Of a stretch of 23,251 bases of DNA, positions 1 through 7,391 are shown piece by piece (position 1 is the first letter of the stretch; every line of letters begins with the position of its first letter). Source of the DNA: a virus; IMG/VR virus record IMGVR_UViG_3300009448_000016, positions 1 to 23,251 of that record. The stretch is one strand, 5' to 3'. The notes under the pieces were generated by a model that was given only the letters and a program-made list of their open reading frames with translations, was not told the DNA's origin and ran no database searches. The translations under genes and the position numbers were made by a program.

Positions 1-96
1 GACCACGCGCTGGCGTGCGGCTTTATGTCGCGCGCGGACTTCGAGCTTATCCGCGCCGAGCTTGCGTCCGAGACGATGGCCGCCGCGGCGGCATGA
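1..96 (+). CDS. C-terminal end of an unidentified protein (truncated by window start)
   Basis: Frame 1 is open from the first base to a TGA at 94-96 and gives the last 31 residues of a protein ending in a run of alanines (ETMAAAAA). The segment reads like a helical, soluble C-terminus (SRADFELIRAELASE). The stop codon overlaps the GAGGAG ribosome binding site of the next gene, so the two are probably translated as one operon. Nothing in 31 residues identifies the family. The reading is supported by natural amino-acid composition and by the neat junction with the next gene, not by homology. Confidence 0.6.
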   Translation, partial: DHALACGFMSRADFELIRAELASETMAAAAA

Positions 97-107
97 GGAG
101 AACGACC

Positions 108-596
108 ATGGAAGAACGAATCAAAGAAGCGGTGCTCGCGCTCGCGGAGCTTGTGCCCAGCGCGGCAGTGATCGAGGAGCTACTCGACATGCCGCCCGAG
201 GCGATGATCGCCAACGCACCGGCAAACGTCGCCTGGTGGCTCGGCTACCTGCAAGGCGCGGCCGATCAGGCCAATGTCACGGTGCGGATGCTGCTCGATG
301 AGCACGGCGTGTCGATCGACGACTCGTTCGAGGCTCTGCCGGCCCAGCGCGCCAGCCTGCCGCAGGCCGAGCCGCAGGAAGCGGAGGGTGAGCCCGCCGA
401 GGTCCACGTTGTGCTGCAGGTCCGCGGGAGCGCAGGCGACACTCTGCACGTTGTCGACGCGCTGCTCGACGCCGGCTTCTTTCAGGACGCGATCAACGAG
501 CACGACGTCGACGACGCGGGCGACCTGCACGTGGTGTCGGCCGTGGTCCGCACCCGCGAAGCGGTGCTCAGCGAGGCCGGTGCTGCCCATGGCTAA
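108..596 (+). CDS. Hypothetical acidic phage protein, 162 aa
   Basis: The ATG at 108 was chosen because a perfect GAGGAG lies at 95-100 with 7-base spacing; an in-frame upstream ATG at 15 lacks this and would run through the preceding gene. The product is strongly acidic. Residues 1-75 look helical (EERIKEAVLALAELV). A Pro/Glu/Ala linker follows near residues 80-100, then a compact alpha/beta stretch (HVVLQVRGSAG, LHVVDALLDAGFFQDAINEHD). I do not recognise the family. It overlaps the next start by 8 bases, which suggests translational coupling to the helix-turn-helix gene behind it. A role in regulation or early phage metabolism is only a guess from position. Confidence 0.7.
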   Translation: MEERIKEAVLALAELVPSAAVIEELLDMPPEAMIANAPANVAWWLGYLQGAADQANVTVRMLLDEHGVSIDDSFEALPAQRASLPQAEPQEAEGEPAEVHVVLQVRGSAGDTLHVVDALLDAGFFQDAINEHDVDDAGDLHVVSAVVRTREAVLSEAGAAHG

Positions 597-1143
597 GCGC
601 AGCCAGCCACTGGCCCTCGGCGTCGCCACGCTGACCGGGCGCCAACTGTTCCTCGAGATGAAGGCGCGGGGCAACGCGTTCTCGGAGGCGACGTATTACG
701 AGGGCGTGCGCGACCTCGTGAACGACCCAGAGTCGACAGCCGCCGACGTGCTCGAGCTGATTCTGAGCGACCTCAACCCGTGCCTGCAGCCGGGCGTGGT
801 GCCCGGCTCCGGCTTCGTGTCGCGCACGACGTTGGAGAGCTCGCTCTGGGTCGCGCTGGTCGACCTGCTCGACCGCAAGCGGCTCGAGGAGCTCGACGCT
901 GAGCTGCGAGTCGGCATCGAGGACCGCTTCAGCGTCCCGCTCGCACGCGCCGCCGAGCAGCTCAAAATCCATGTGAGCGCGCTCCGGCAAGCTGTGCACG
1001 CCAACCGCATCCCGAGTTGGTTCAAAGACGGCGGCCACTGGCTCCGGCCCGAGACGGTCGCAGCGTTCAAGCCCGAGCGACGCGGACCTTCCAGTGCAGC
1101 GACCAAGCGGAATAAGAAGGCAACGAAGGCGAGGATTCGATGA
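589..1143 (+). CDS. Excisionase/HTH_17-like DNA-binding protein, 184 aa
   Basis: The start ATG at 589 overlaps the previous gene by 8 bases. Residues 117-160 read like the helix-turn-helix of excisionase/MerR-type domains: a hydrophobic start (VPLARAAEQLKIH), a recognition helix (VSALRQAVHANRIPSW) and the typical wing ending in WLRPETVAAF. This matches the usual pattern in which an A-A-x-x-L helix is followed by basic residues, a Gly-Gly turn and a Trp-Leu-Arg strand. The N-terminal 110 residues are an acidic helical region of unknown family, and the last 25 are a basic tail (KRNKKATKARIR). It may bind DNA as a late-gene regulator or assist packaging; the target is unknown. Its stop overlaps the next start (ATGA). 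Confidence 0.65.
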   Translation: MAKRSQPLALGVATLTGRQLFLEMKARGNAFSEATYYEGVRDLVNDPESTAADVLELILSDLNPCLQPGVVPGSGFVSRTTLESSLWVALVDLLDRKRLEELDAELRVGIEDRFSVPLARAAEQLKIHVSALRQAVHANRIPSWFKDGGHWLRPETVAAFKPERRGPSSAATKRNKKATKARIR

Positions 1144-1583
1144 AGAAAACTGAGCATGTCGCGCGCGAGAAGGCTCGGATCAGGGCAGCGCAAAAGATCA
1201 TGGCGCAGCTGGAGGACTTTATTGCAAGCGGCGACGAGTCCGCCCTGGATCCGCACGTTCTTCAGTACATCCAAGGCGCCGCAGGCACAAAACAGACACC
1301 AGAGACATACCGAGAAAAGAAACTCGGTATGTCGTCCGACTCCACGCTGGTTCGCGCCGCGGTGAGCGACTGGCGGCCATCGAAGCTGCGAACCACGAAC
1401 CCTGCCTATCGAAAATACCACTCGGTTGCCGCGCCCTGCGGCGCAGCGGCGAGGGTGACTCGGTGGCTCGAGCCTGTGCCCATTACGAGCGTCCCCGCGA
1501 CGCAACTCTGCTCCAAGTGCTGCCGGGAGGAGTATTGGAGCGCAGTTCCGGGAACCGAACCGGAACCCCGGAACCGCAAATAG
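1140..1583 (+). CDS. Small basic hypothetical protein, 147 aa, hairpin inside the gene
   Basis: ATG at 1140 overlaps the preceding stop (ATGA), so the start is well supported by coupling. The first 60 or so residues are convincing protein: a charged helix (REKARIRAAQKIMAQLEDFIA) followed by a second helical segment. The second half is less protein-like, with clustered Cys (LCSKCCREEYW) and a repetitive GTEPEPRNRK tail, and it is encoded by GGAACC-rich repetitive DNA. A perfect inverted repeat sits in the middle of the reading frame at 1304-1333. The true gene might once have ended earlier, or the 3' half may be decayed. No family recognised; I trust the N-terminal half more than the C-terminal half. 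Confidence 0.5.
   Translation: MKKTEHVAREKARIRAAQKIMAQLEDFIASGDESALDPHVLQYIQGAAGTKQTPETYREKKLGMSSDSTLVRAAVSDWRPSKLRTTNPAYRKYHSVAAPCGAAARVTRWLEPVPITSVPATQLCSKCCREEYWSAVPGTEPEPRNRK
1304..1333. repeat. Perfect 11-bp inverted repeat with 8-base A-rich loop
   Basis: GACATACCGAG at 1304-1314 is followed by the loop AAAAGAAA and then CTCGGTATGTC at 1323-1333, an exact reverse complement. As RNA it would fold into a stable hairpin; as DNA it looks like a dimeric-protein operator or recombination site. It lies inside the reading frame of the small basic protein. There is no T-run after the stem, so it is not a typical intrinsic terminator. Its AT-rich loop and arms stand out from the surrounding GC-rich DNA. 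Confidence 0.75.
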
Positions 1584-1919
1584 CACCGGCCCTGGCGCCA
1601 TTTGCCGGGCCCGAACAAAAAGGGGGCGGACAGCCAGTGTCCGTACCCTTTGCGCGCACGCGGCCGTACGAAAGACCACCCGAAAACCGTCGCACCGTGT
1701 GCGCAAAAATAATCGCGGATAAACATCGAAGATCACAAAAGACCGCGGATAAGCAGGCTGTTTTGCATATAGGGGGTGAGGCTCGTGAGTGGCGCCCACC
1801 CGGGTGCCCGAACGCAGCGCCGCCTTCGCGGGCGGATGCAGGTCGGTCGTCCTAGGCGCCCCCGAGCCAACCCATCAGTCCAAGCGTCGGCGTCGTCGGG
1901 CGGCTATGCTCCCCGGCGA
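1584..1919. other. Gene-poor stretch between early and packaging genes
   Basis: No convincing protein is visible here. Reading frames that cross it give low-complexity, Arg/Pro-rich translations typical of GC-rich non-coding DNA. The segment 1610-1775 is richer in A/T than its surroundings and holds two copies of a 12-bp direct repeat. It precedes the terminase genes, so it is the most likely place in the window for a late promoter, but I cannot point to a sigma-70-like pair with good spacing. No terminator with a T-run was seen. Confidence 0.5.
1714..1755. repeat. Two direct repeats CGCGGATAARCA spaced 30 bp apart
   Basis: CGCGGATAAACA occupies 1714-1725 and CGCGGATAAGCA occupies 1744-1755. 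The start-to-start distance of 30 bases is close to three helical turns, so two copies of a regulator could bind the same DNA face. They sit in the A/T-enriched part of the gene-poor stretch upstream of the terminase genes. A role as operator is inference; two copies is too few to exclude chance. Confidence 0.4.
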
Positions 1920-2120
1920 ATGCGGTTCGAGTCCGGGAGCGGCGACGGCGGTCCAAGCGTTAGCTGTGTGCGGTGCGGCGAAAGTCGGCCGTGGCCAGCG
2001 ACCGACCGCAATCGCATGCCATCCCCGGCGGAAAACGCAGCGGACGGCGTCACCGTGAGCACCGACGAGCCTTGCAAGTGCGGGGCTAACCGAGTGCGCA
2101 TCAAGCTCGAGCTCGAGTAG
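1920..2120 (+). CDS. Possible small zinc-ribbon-like protein, 66 aa
   Basis: From an ATG at 1920 the frame encodes a Cys pair (SCVRCGES), a polar linker of about 30 residues, and a second Cys pair (CKCGANRVRIKLELE). The C-x2-C plus C-x-C arrangement ahead of a beta strand is what small phage zinc-ribbon proteins show. No clear ribosome binding site precedes this ATG, and the start could be elsewhere; the N-terminal 15 residues are low complexity. It lies just upstream of the small terminase gene. The conserved-looking C-terminal half makes me list it, but it may be chance. Confidence 0.35.
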   Translation: MRFESGSGDGGPSVSCVRCGESRPWPATDRNRMPSPAENAADGVTVSTDEPCKCGANRVRIKLELE

Positions 2121-2168
2121 CTGCTAGGCCACGCCAGCGCTTCCCGAGTCGTGGAAGTGCAGGGCAGC

Positions 2169-2657
2169 ATGGCCAGGCCAACGAAGCTCACCCCCGAGGT
2201 GAGCGAAGAAATCTGCAAGGCGCTTGAGGACGACGGCGCCTTCATCGAGACAGCGGCGCAGGCGGCTGGAATCGACCATTCGACGCTCTACCGCTGGCTA
2301 GACCGGGGGCTCAAGGGCGAAGAGCCGTTCGCCGCGTTTTGCGAGGCAGTCGCGCGCGCGCGCGCTATGGGCGAGTTGAAGCTGCTCCGCGACGTGCGGC
2401 GCGGCGACGACAAGGGCATCGGTTTCGGTCGAGCTCGCGGCTCAGCGTTCATCCTCGAGCGGACGCGCCGCGCCTACGCACAGCGAGTTCGCATCGACGC
2501 CGAGGAAGCGGTGGAGCAGGTGATCGAGGTCTTCCGTGGGATTTGTACGCCGGAAGATTTCGGAAGGGCGCTGGAACAAATCGAGCGTCTCGATCGCGGC
2601 GACAGTGGCGCGCCGTCACCTGCAGGTGATCAAGAAGGACCAGCCGAGGTCCACTGA
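2169..2657 (+). CDS. terS: Terminase small subunit-like HTH protein, 162 aa
   Basis: The small terminase subunit recognises the packaging site on phage DNA and loads the large subunit. The protein starts MARPTKLTPEVSEEI, a start shared by many phage terminase small subunits, and has a helix-turn-helix at residues 27-46 (ETAAQAAGIDHSTLYRWLDR). A basic middle region (ERTRRAYAQRVRI) and an acidic helical C-terminus for oligomerisation or TerL contact follow. The ATG at 2169 has AGGG just upstream; a GTG at 2151 would add six residues. The gene lies directly before, and overlaps, the large subunit, which fixes its role better than sequence alone. Confidence 0.8.
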   Translation: MARPTKLTPEVSEEICKALEDDGAFIETAAQAAGIDHSTLYRWLDRGLKGEEPFAAFCEAVARARAMGELKLLRDVRRGDDKGIGFGRARGSAFILERTRRAYAQRVRIDAEEAVEQVIEVFRGICTPEDFGRALEQIERLDRGDSGAPSPAGDQEGPAEVH

Positions 2658-4098
2658 AGCGATCCCGAGGCTGCTCGACTGGGTCGAGCAAAGCTTCCCG
2701 CAGTACAAGCGCTTCGACTACTTCACGCCGTACGCCGAAGCGATCGAATGCGCGGCACGTGGAGAGCCGCAGAACATCGCGTTTGCCGGGCCTCCCCAAC
2801 ATGGCAAATCGGTTTTCACGATCTGCGCGCTGCTGTGGATAGCGACGTTCTATCCCGGCAAGCGGCACGCGTACGTCACGTACAACCAGACCAAGACCGA
2901 AGAGGTCGCGAAGGATTTTCAGTCACACGCCAGGCAGATCGGCCTCGCTGTCAGCGGCACGCTCGACAAGACGGAGCTGCCCGGCGGGACGACGATCAAG
3001 TTCACGTCGATCAGCGGCGGCATCACTGGCTCTGCGGTCGACGGACTCTGTGTCATCGACGACCCGATCAAGGGCGCGAAGGAAGCGCGCTCGGCGACGG
3101 TTCGATCCGACCTCGTGCGCTGGTACCAGCGCGAAGCGTATACGCGCCGGCACCCATCAACGTCGTACATCACGATGGCCACGCGGTGGCACGTCGAGGA
3201 CCTGTCCGGCTACCTGATCAAGCATCAGGGCTACCGGTACATCAACCTGAAGTGCATCGCCGAACCGGCGAATGACAACGACATCGGGCCGGACGGCCGC
3301 GTCATCAGCGACCCGCTGAAGCGGTTCCCTGGCCAATCGCTAAGCCCGCTCAAGCCGCCTGAGTTCTTCGTTCGTGAGCGCGCGGACCGCGACACTTGGT
3401 ACTCGATGTACCAGGGCGAGCCGCAGCCCATCGGCGGCGAAGTCTTCCGAGCTCCTGCTTTCTACAAACTCAGCGCGCTTCCGACGCGCGGCTACAAGAT
3501 CGTCTTCGGTCTCGACCTCTCGTACACCAAGAAAACCGCAAGCGATTACTCCGTTTGCGTCGAGGTGTGGGCGGTACGCGATCCGAAGCTCCGCGACTAC
3601 AAGGACCCGAACGACAAGATCGGCACGCCGGTCATTTGGTTCTACGTTCGCGAGGTCCACCGCAAGCAGGTCGACGCGCCGAGTTTCACTCTCACGCTCA
3701 AGGCCAAGAAGGCGGAGCGTCCCGGTGTTCGGTTCTACTGGTATGCACCAGGGACCGAGGCGGGCGCAGGCGACTTCATCAAGAAGTCGGGCATCCCGCT
3801 CACGGTGCTCAATCCGAACGGCGACAAATTCATTCGCGCGACGCGGCACACCGCTCCGCTCTGGAACATGGGCCGCGTGCTTCTGCCGCAGGCCGACGAC
3901 GACAGCGACGAGACGATCGGCTCGAGCTTCGATTGGGTGAACGTGCTGATCGATGAGGTCACGTCCTTCACCGGCGTGAGCGATGTGCACGACGACATCG
4001 TCGATGCGCTGGTGGTCGCTGTCGATCAGCTGCTCAAGCAGTTCGCAAGCGACGACGGAGGCTCGCGCGTCGAATCGATCAAGCTCTCCGACCGCTGA
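2605..4098 (+). CDS. terL: Terminase large subunit, 497 aa
   Basis: This is the ATP-driven packaging motor and headful or site nuclease. Residue numbers are from the GTG at 2605. The Walker A motif is GPPQHGKS (62-69), the Walker B-like strand is LCVIDD (148-153), and a motif III-like SYITMATRWH lies at 187-196. The C-terminal RNase H-fold nuclease shows its first acid in FGLDLSY (D304) and later acids in VHDDIVDAL (about D463, D464 and D467). Length is normal for the family. The start is uncertain: GTG 2605 overlaps terS by 53 bases, GTG 2536 has a better GAGG at 2526-2529 but would overlap by 122 bases, and GTG 2626 is also possible. Confidence 0.93.
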   Translation: MARRHLQVIKKDQPRSTEAIPRLLDWVEQSFPQYKRFDYFTPYAEAIECAARGEPQNIAFAGPPQHGKSVFTICALLWIATFYPGKRHAYVTYNQTKTEEVAKDFQSHARQIGLAVSGTLDKTELPGGTTIKFTSISGGITGSAVDGLCVIDDPIKGAKEARSATVRSDLVRWYQREAYTRRHPSTSYITMATRWHVEDLSGYLIKHQGYRYINLKCIAEPANDNDIGPDGRVISDPLKRFPGQSLSPLKPPEFFVRERADRDTWYSMYQGEPQPIGGEVFRAPAFYKLSALPTRGYKIVFGLDLSYTKKTASDYSVCVEVWAVRDPKLRDYKDPNDKIGTPVIWFYVREVHRKQVDAPSFTLTLKAKKAERPGVRFYWYAPGTEAGAGDFIKKSGIPLTVLNPNGDKFIRATRHTAPLWNMGRVLLPQADDDSDETIGSSFDWVNVLIDEVTSFTGVSDVHDDIVDALVVAVDQLLKQFASDDGGSRVESIKLSDR

Positions 4099-4120
4099 GC
4101 CATGGACGCGATGAACCGAA

Positions 4121-5815
4121 ATGGCAAAGCGCACGAAGCAGCCGAAGATGCCGGCCAAGGAGACGCCGGCCGACGATAAGCGCTACGCGCAGGCCGTCCG
4201 GCTCGTTCGCGACTGGACGCCGCGCAAGCTCCGCCAAGCACGCGAGCGCGCGGAAGGCGGCGATCTCTCGGGCGCAGTCGCCGTCTGCGAGATGCTGCTG
4301 CAGGACGACGCCGTCTCGAGCGGCCTGAAGTCCGTAGCCGACGCGCTCTTTGCGCTCGTTCCCGGGTTCGAGCCGAGCGGTGATCGCAGGCGCAGTAAGC
4401 GCACCGTCAACGCGCTCGAAGCGGGCGAGGACTGGTGGGAAGGCCTGCCGGAATCCGAGCAGCGCCAGATCTTCAAGTGGGGCTTGCTCCTTGGCATTGG
4501 CCTTGGTCGCAACCGCTGGACCGAGAAGAAGGATCACGGCAATCGGCTTTTGCCGATGCTCGAGCATTGGCACCCGCAAGGCCTGCGGTGGAACAACGCT
4601 GAGCAGCGCTGGACGATTCGCGATCACCGCGGCATCGAGCACGAAGTCGTACCCGGTGACGGCGAGTGGTTCATGTACCGCCCGTTCGGCAAGAACCGAG
4701 CGTGGGCAGAGGGCCTCTGGTACTGCCTCGCGCACGTCGTCCTGCTGAAGGCCTACGCGATCATCGATGTGGGCCGCGTGAGCGGTCGTATCTCGATGCT
4801 CGTGGCGCACGCGCCGCCTGAAGTCGAATCGACCAAAGAGCTGCGCCAAGAGCTCGCCGACAGCTTGCTCGATGGCATCGCCGATGGCGGCGACGCGGTG
4901 GCAGCGCTGCCCACTGGGTGGCTGCTCAGCGCGGTCAAGATCAGCGACGGCGCCGCCGAGCTCTTCGAGACGCAGGCCAGCTTCGCCAACGACGCGATCG
5001 CGATCACGATCCGCGGCGGCAACCTCACCACCAACGTCAAGGGCGGCAGCAAGGCCGCGACCGAGACGCAGGCGAAGACCAACGAGGTTCCGAAGCTCAA
5101 GTTCCACGCCGAGTCGTGGTCGACGGCGGTGCACGACGACGCGCTGCAGCCGTGGGCGTACTTCAACTTCGGTGACGCAGGCCTCGCGCCGTGGCCGGTC
5201 TACCCGACCGAGCCCGAAGAGGATCGCAAGGTCCGCGCCGATGGCATCACCGCCGTAGCGAAGATGGTGAAGGACCTCGAAACCGAGGGCTTCGAGCTCG
5301 ACGACAAGGCCGTGATCCACGACTTCGGCATGGGGACGTTCGTGAAGGGGCGCAAGGACGCGGCGACGCGCCAGAAGGAAGCTGCTGAGCGCTTTGCGAT
5401 GCAGCAGCCCCCGGGCAGCGGCGCGCCGGCACCAGCAGATCCGAAAGCTCCCAAGGTGCCCGCCAAGAAGGACGACAAGGACCCGAAGGCGAAGCAGGGC
5501 CTCGGCACGGGCGGTATCGCGATGCTCGCCTCTGGCGACCTAGCGACCAGCGCGCCCAACTTCCTCGCTGCGCAGCTCTGGATCGACGACCTCGTCGCTA
5601 GTGCGGCTGCAGCAGGCAACGTCGCGCTCGAACCCTTCATCGAGCAGATTCTCGCGGAGGTCGAAGCCTCCGAGTCGGTGCCTGAGGTCTACGACCGCTT
5701 GCGCAAGCTCGCGCCGGATCTGAGCGGCGCCGACACGAAGGAATTGCTCTACCGCGTGATGGTGCTCTCCGAGCTTGCTGGCCGCGCCGCGGTGACGGCC
5801 GACATCGACGCGTAG
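4121..5815 (+). CDS. DUF935-like (Mu gp29-type) portal protein, 564 aa
   Basis: The portal forms the ring through which DNA enters and leaves the head. The protein has the layout of DUF935/Mu gp29 portals: an early helical part with a D-x-x-V-x-S-G-L-K segment (residues 63-71), a WHPQGLRWN beta region, a central helical stem with the NLTTNVKGGSKAA turn, and a Pro/Lys-rich linker (about 425-465). A helical C-terminal domain (FIEQILAEVEASESVPEVYDR) ends the protein. Position between the large terminase and the MuF gene agrees with Mu-like order. No strong ribosome binding site is seen before the ATG. The family assignment comes from pattern and context, not a search. Confidence 0.85.
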   Translation: MAKRTKQPKMPAKETPADDKRYAQAVRLVRDWTPRKLRQARERAEGGDLSGAVAVCEMLLQDDAVSSGLKSVADALFALVPGFEPSGDRRRSKRTVNALEAGEDWWEGLPESEQRQIFKWGLLLGIGLGRNRWTEKKDHGNRLLPMLEHWHPQGLRWNNAEQRWTIRDHRGIEHEVVPGDGEWFMYRPFGKNRAWAEGLWYCLAHVVLLKAYAIIDVGRVSGRISMLVAHAPPEVESTKELRQELADSLLDGIADGGDAVAALPTGWLLSAVKISDGAAELFETQASFANDAIAITIRGGNLTTNVKGGSKAATETQAKTNEVPKLKFHAESWSTAVHDDALQPWAYFNFGDAGLAPWPVYPTEPEEDRKVRADGITAVAKMVKDLETEGFELDDKAVIHDFGMGTFVKGRKDAATRQKEAAERFAMQQPPGSGAPAPADPKAPKVPAKKDDKDPKAKQGLGTGGIAMLASGDLATSAPNFLAAQLWIDDLVASAAAAGNVALEPFIEQILAEVEASESVPEVYDRLRKLAPDLSGADTKELLYRVMVLSELAGRAAVTADIDA

Positions 5816-5825
5816 GACGACCACG

Positions 5826-7391
5826 ATGGCAGCGCCGGCATGGGACGCGCCGGCAGACGCCGACAAGTTCGTCGCTGCGAGCGACTGGTTTGCCAAACGC
5901 ACGGTCATCACCGGCGCCGAGGCTCGCAAGCTCGACGACGACGCCAAGAAGCACGCGTTCTGGGTCGGCGGCGGTCTTCAGATCACGCAGATCCAACGCG
6001 TCTTCGACGAGCTCAAGAAGAACGCAGACAGCGGCGGCACGCTCGAAGAGTTCAAGAAGTCGATCCGCGACACGCTGCGCAACCCGCACCACGTCGAGAC
6101 CGTCTACCGCAACGCGATCCAGCGTCAGTACAACGCCGGCCGCTACCGGCAGATGCGCGAGCCGTTCACGCTGCGCCTGCGGCCCTACTGGCTCCTCGAC
6201 ACTGTTCTCGATGCTCGCCGATCCGAGATCTGCAAGATCTGCGGCGGCACCATCCTCCCCGCGGACCATCCGTGGTGGCTGACGCACATTCCGCCGCTGC
6301 ACCATCGGTGCCGCAGCTCGATCCGATGCCTGCGCGCGCGCGAAGCTGAACGCCGCGGCATCAGCGCCGCGCCGCCCGGTGAAGACGGCGACGCGCAAAA
6401 AGGCTTTGGCCACGCTCCGGACGACGCCGACGAGCCGCCGAAGCCCGACCCAAAGAAGACCGACCCCGCGCTGCTCCGCAAGCTCAAGGAGCAGGAGCCC
6501 GAGGGCGTCAAGAAGCGCAAGCCCGTCGCGCCGCCCCCGCCGGCGCCGAAGGAGCCCGAGCTCGACACGAAGCGCTGGCTGCCGGAGTACGAGCCGACCT
6601 ATGGTTCCGACGCAGCGAAGTCGCTTGCTCACGGGCGCGCCGCGCTCGAGTTGGGACTCGACCTACCGGTCGCGGCCATCCGCAAGAACCTCCGCAAGGT
6701 CGACGCTCCGGGCGTCAAGGCGATGACCGAGGCCTGCGAGGACTGCGACGCCGGTCGAACGCTGCGTGAACAAGCGGGCGAGCTCGAGCCGCTCCGCAAG
6801 GCCGCAGCTGCGCTCGCCGGCCACCTTCACACGCTCCCCGCGCGCCAGGCGATGGCGAACGCATCGATCGCGTCCACGTCGAAGGGCGAGGCTGCGCTCG
6901 AGTTCTTCAGCAAGGTCACGGGCCCGAGCACCGGCGACCTCCCTGCGAGTCTGACGGCGACCGCGATCAGGAGGCGCAACGGCTCCTACTTCGACGCCGT
7001 CGCGGCGAAAATCGTATACACGGCCCGGCCGGGCGCGCTGCACCACGAGATCGCGCACGCAATCGAGCACTACGCCCCGGAGCTTTTCGGCCGCGCGGTC
7101 GCCTTCCTCAAGGCGCGCCGCAAGGGCCATGCGCTTCAGAGTCTCGGCGTAAACGGACTGGCCTGGAAAGACCAATTTTTCCACGCATATACAGGTCGTC
7201 GCTATCCGAAAAAACGGGACGTCCCTGGGCTTCCGATCGACGAGGAAGCCGAGGTTCATTCCACCGAGACGCTGTCCACGTCGGTGGAGCTGCTGTTTGC
7301 CAACGAGACCTTCTGGGGTACGTTGGAAGACTGGATAAGGGCTGACTCGGAGCACTTTCTGTTCATGCTCGGGCAACTCGCTGGCAAATGA
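5826..7391 (+). CDS. MuF minor head protein fused to C-terminal zincin-like metallopeptidase domain, 521 aa
   Basis: Residues 1-175 look like a Mu gpF/SPP1 gp7-type head morphogenesis domain: NAIQRQYNAGRY, LDARRSEICKICGG, and the hallmark PPLHHRCRSSIRC at 157-168. A long Pro/Lys/Asp linker (180-250) joins a helical region (255-345) to a C-terminal domain carrying HEIAH (H407-E408-H411), a zincin HExxH motif. E481 in STETLSTSVELLF is a candidate third ligand. MuF proteins often carry variable C-terminal effector domains, and this layout fits a MuF polymorphic toxin or a virion-borne protease. The DNA for the last 80 residues is less GC-rich than its neighbours, as expected for a swapped module. 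AGGA at 5814-5817 supports the start. Confidence 0.88.
   Translation: MAAPAWDAPADADKFVAASDWFAKRTVITGAEARKLDDDAKKHAFWVGGGLQITQIQRVFDELKKNADSGGTLEEFKKSIRDTLRNPHHVETVYRNAIQRQYNAGRYRQMREPFTLRLRPYWLLDTVLDARRSEICKICGGTILPADHPWWLTHIPPLHHRCRSSIRCLRAREAERRGISAAPPGEDGDAQKGFGHAPDDADEPPKPDPKKTDPALLRKLKEQEPEGVKKRKPVAPPPPAPKEPELDTKRWLPEYEPTYGSDAAKSLAHGRAALELGLDLPVAAIRKNLRKVDAPGVKAMTEACEDCDAGRTLREQAGELEPLRKAAAALAGHLHTLPARQAMANASIASTSKGEAALEFFSKVTGPSTGDLPASLTATAIRRRNGSYFDAVAAKIVYTARPGALHHEIAHAIEHYAPELFGRAVAFLKARRKGHALQSLGVNGLAWKDQFFHAYTGRRYPKKRDVPGLPIDEEAEVHSTETLSTSVELLFANETFWGTLEDWIRADSEHFLFMLGQLAGK

Noticed and set aside
1793-1806. Palindrome CACCCGGGTG and nearby GC-rich stems
   Set aside because: Short GC palindromes are expected by chance in DNA of this composition; no T-run follows, so not a terminator.
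1463-1855. Open frame of 130 codons across the gene-poor stretch
   Set aside because: The translation is low-complexity and carries repetitive GGAACC-type DNA at its start; no family character and no ribosome binding site.
2536-2604. Earlier GTG start for the large terminase with a fair GAGG site
   Set aside because: It would overlap terS by 122 bases and add a segment read in another frame by terS. It is kept as an alternative only.
4079-5320. Minus-strand frame opposite the portal gene (413 codons)
   Set aside because: Overlaps the portal almost entirely; composition and lack of motifs mark it as a GC artefact.
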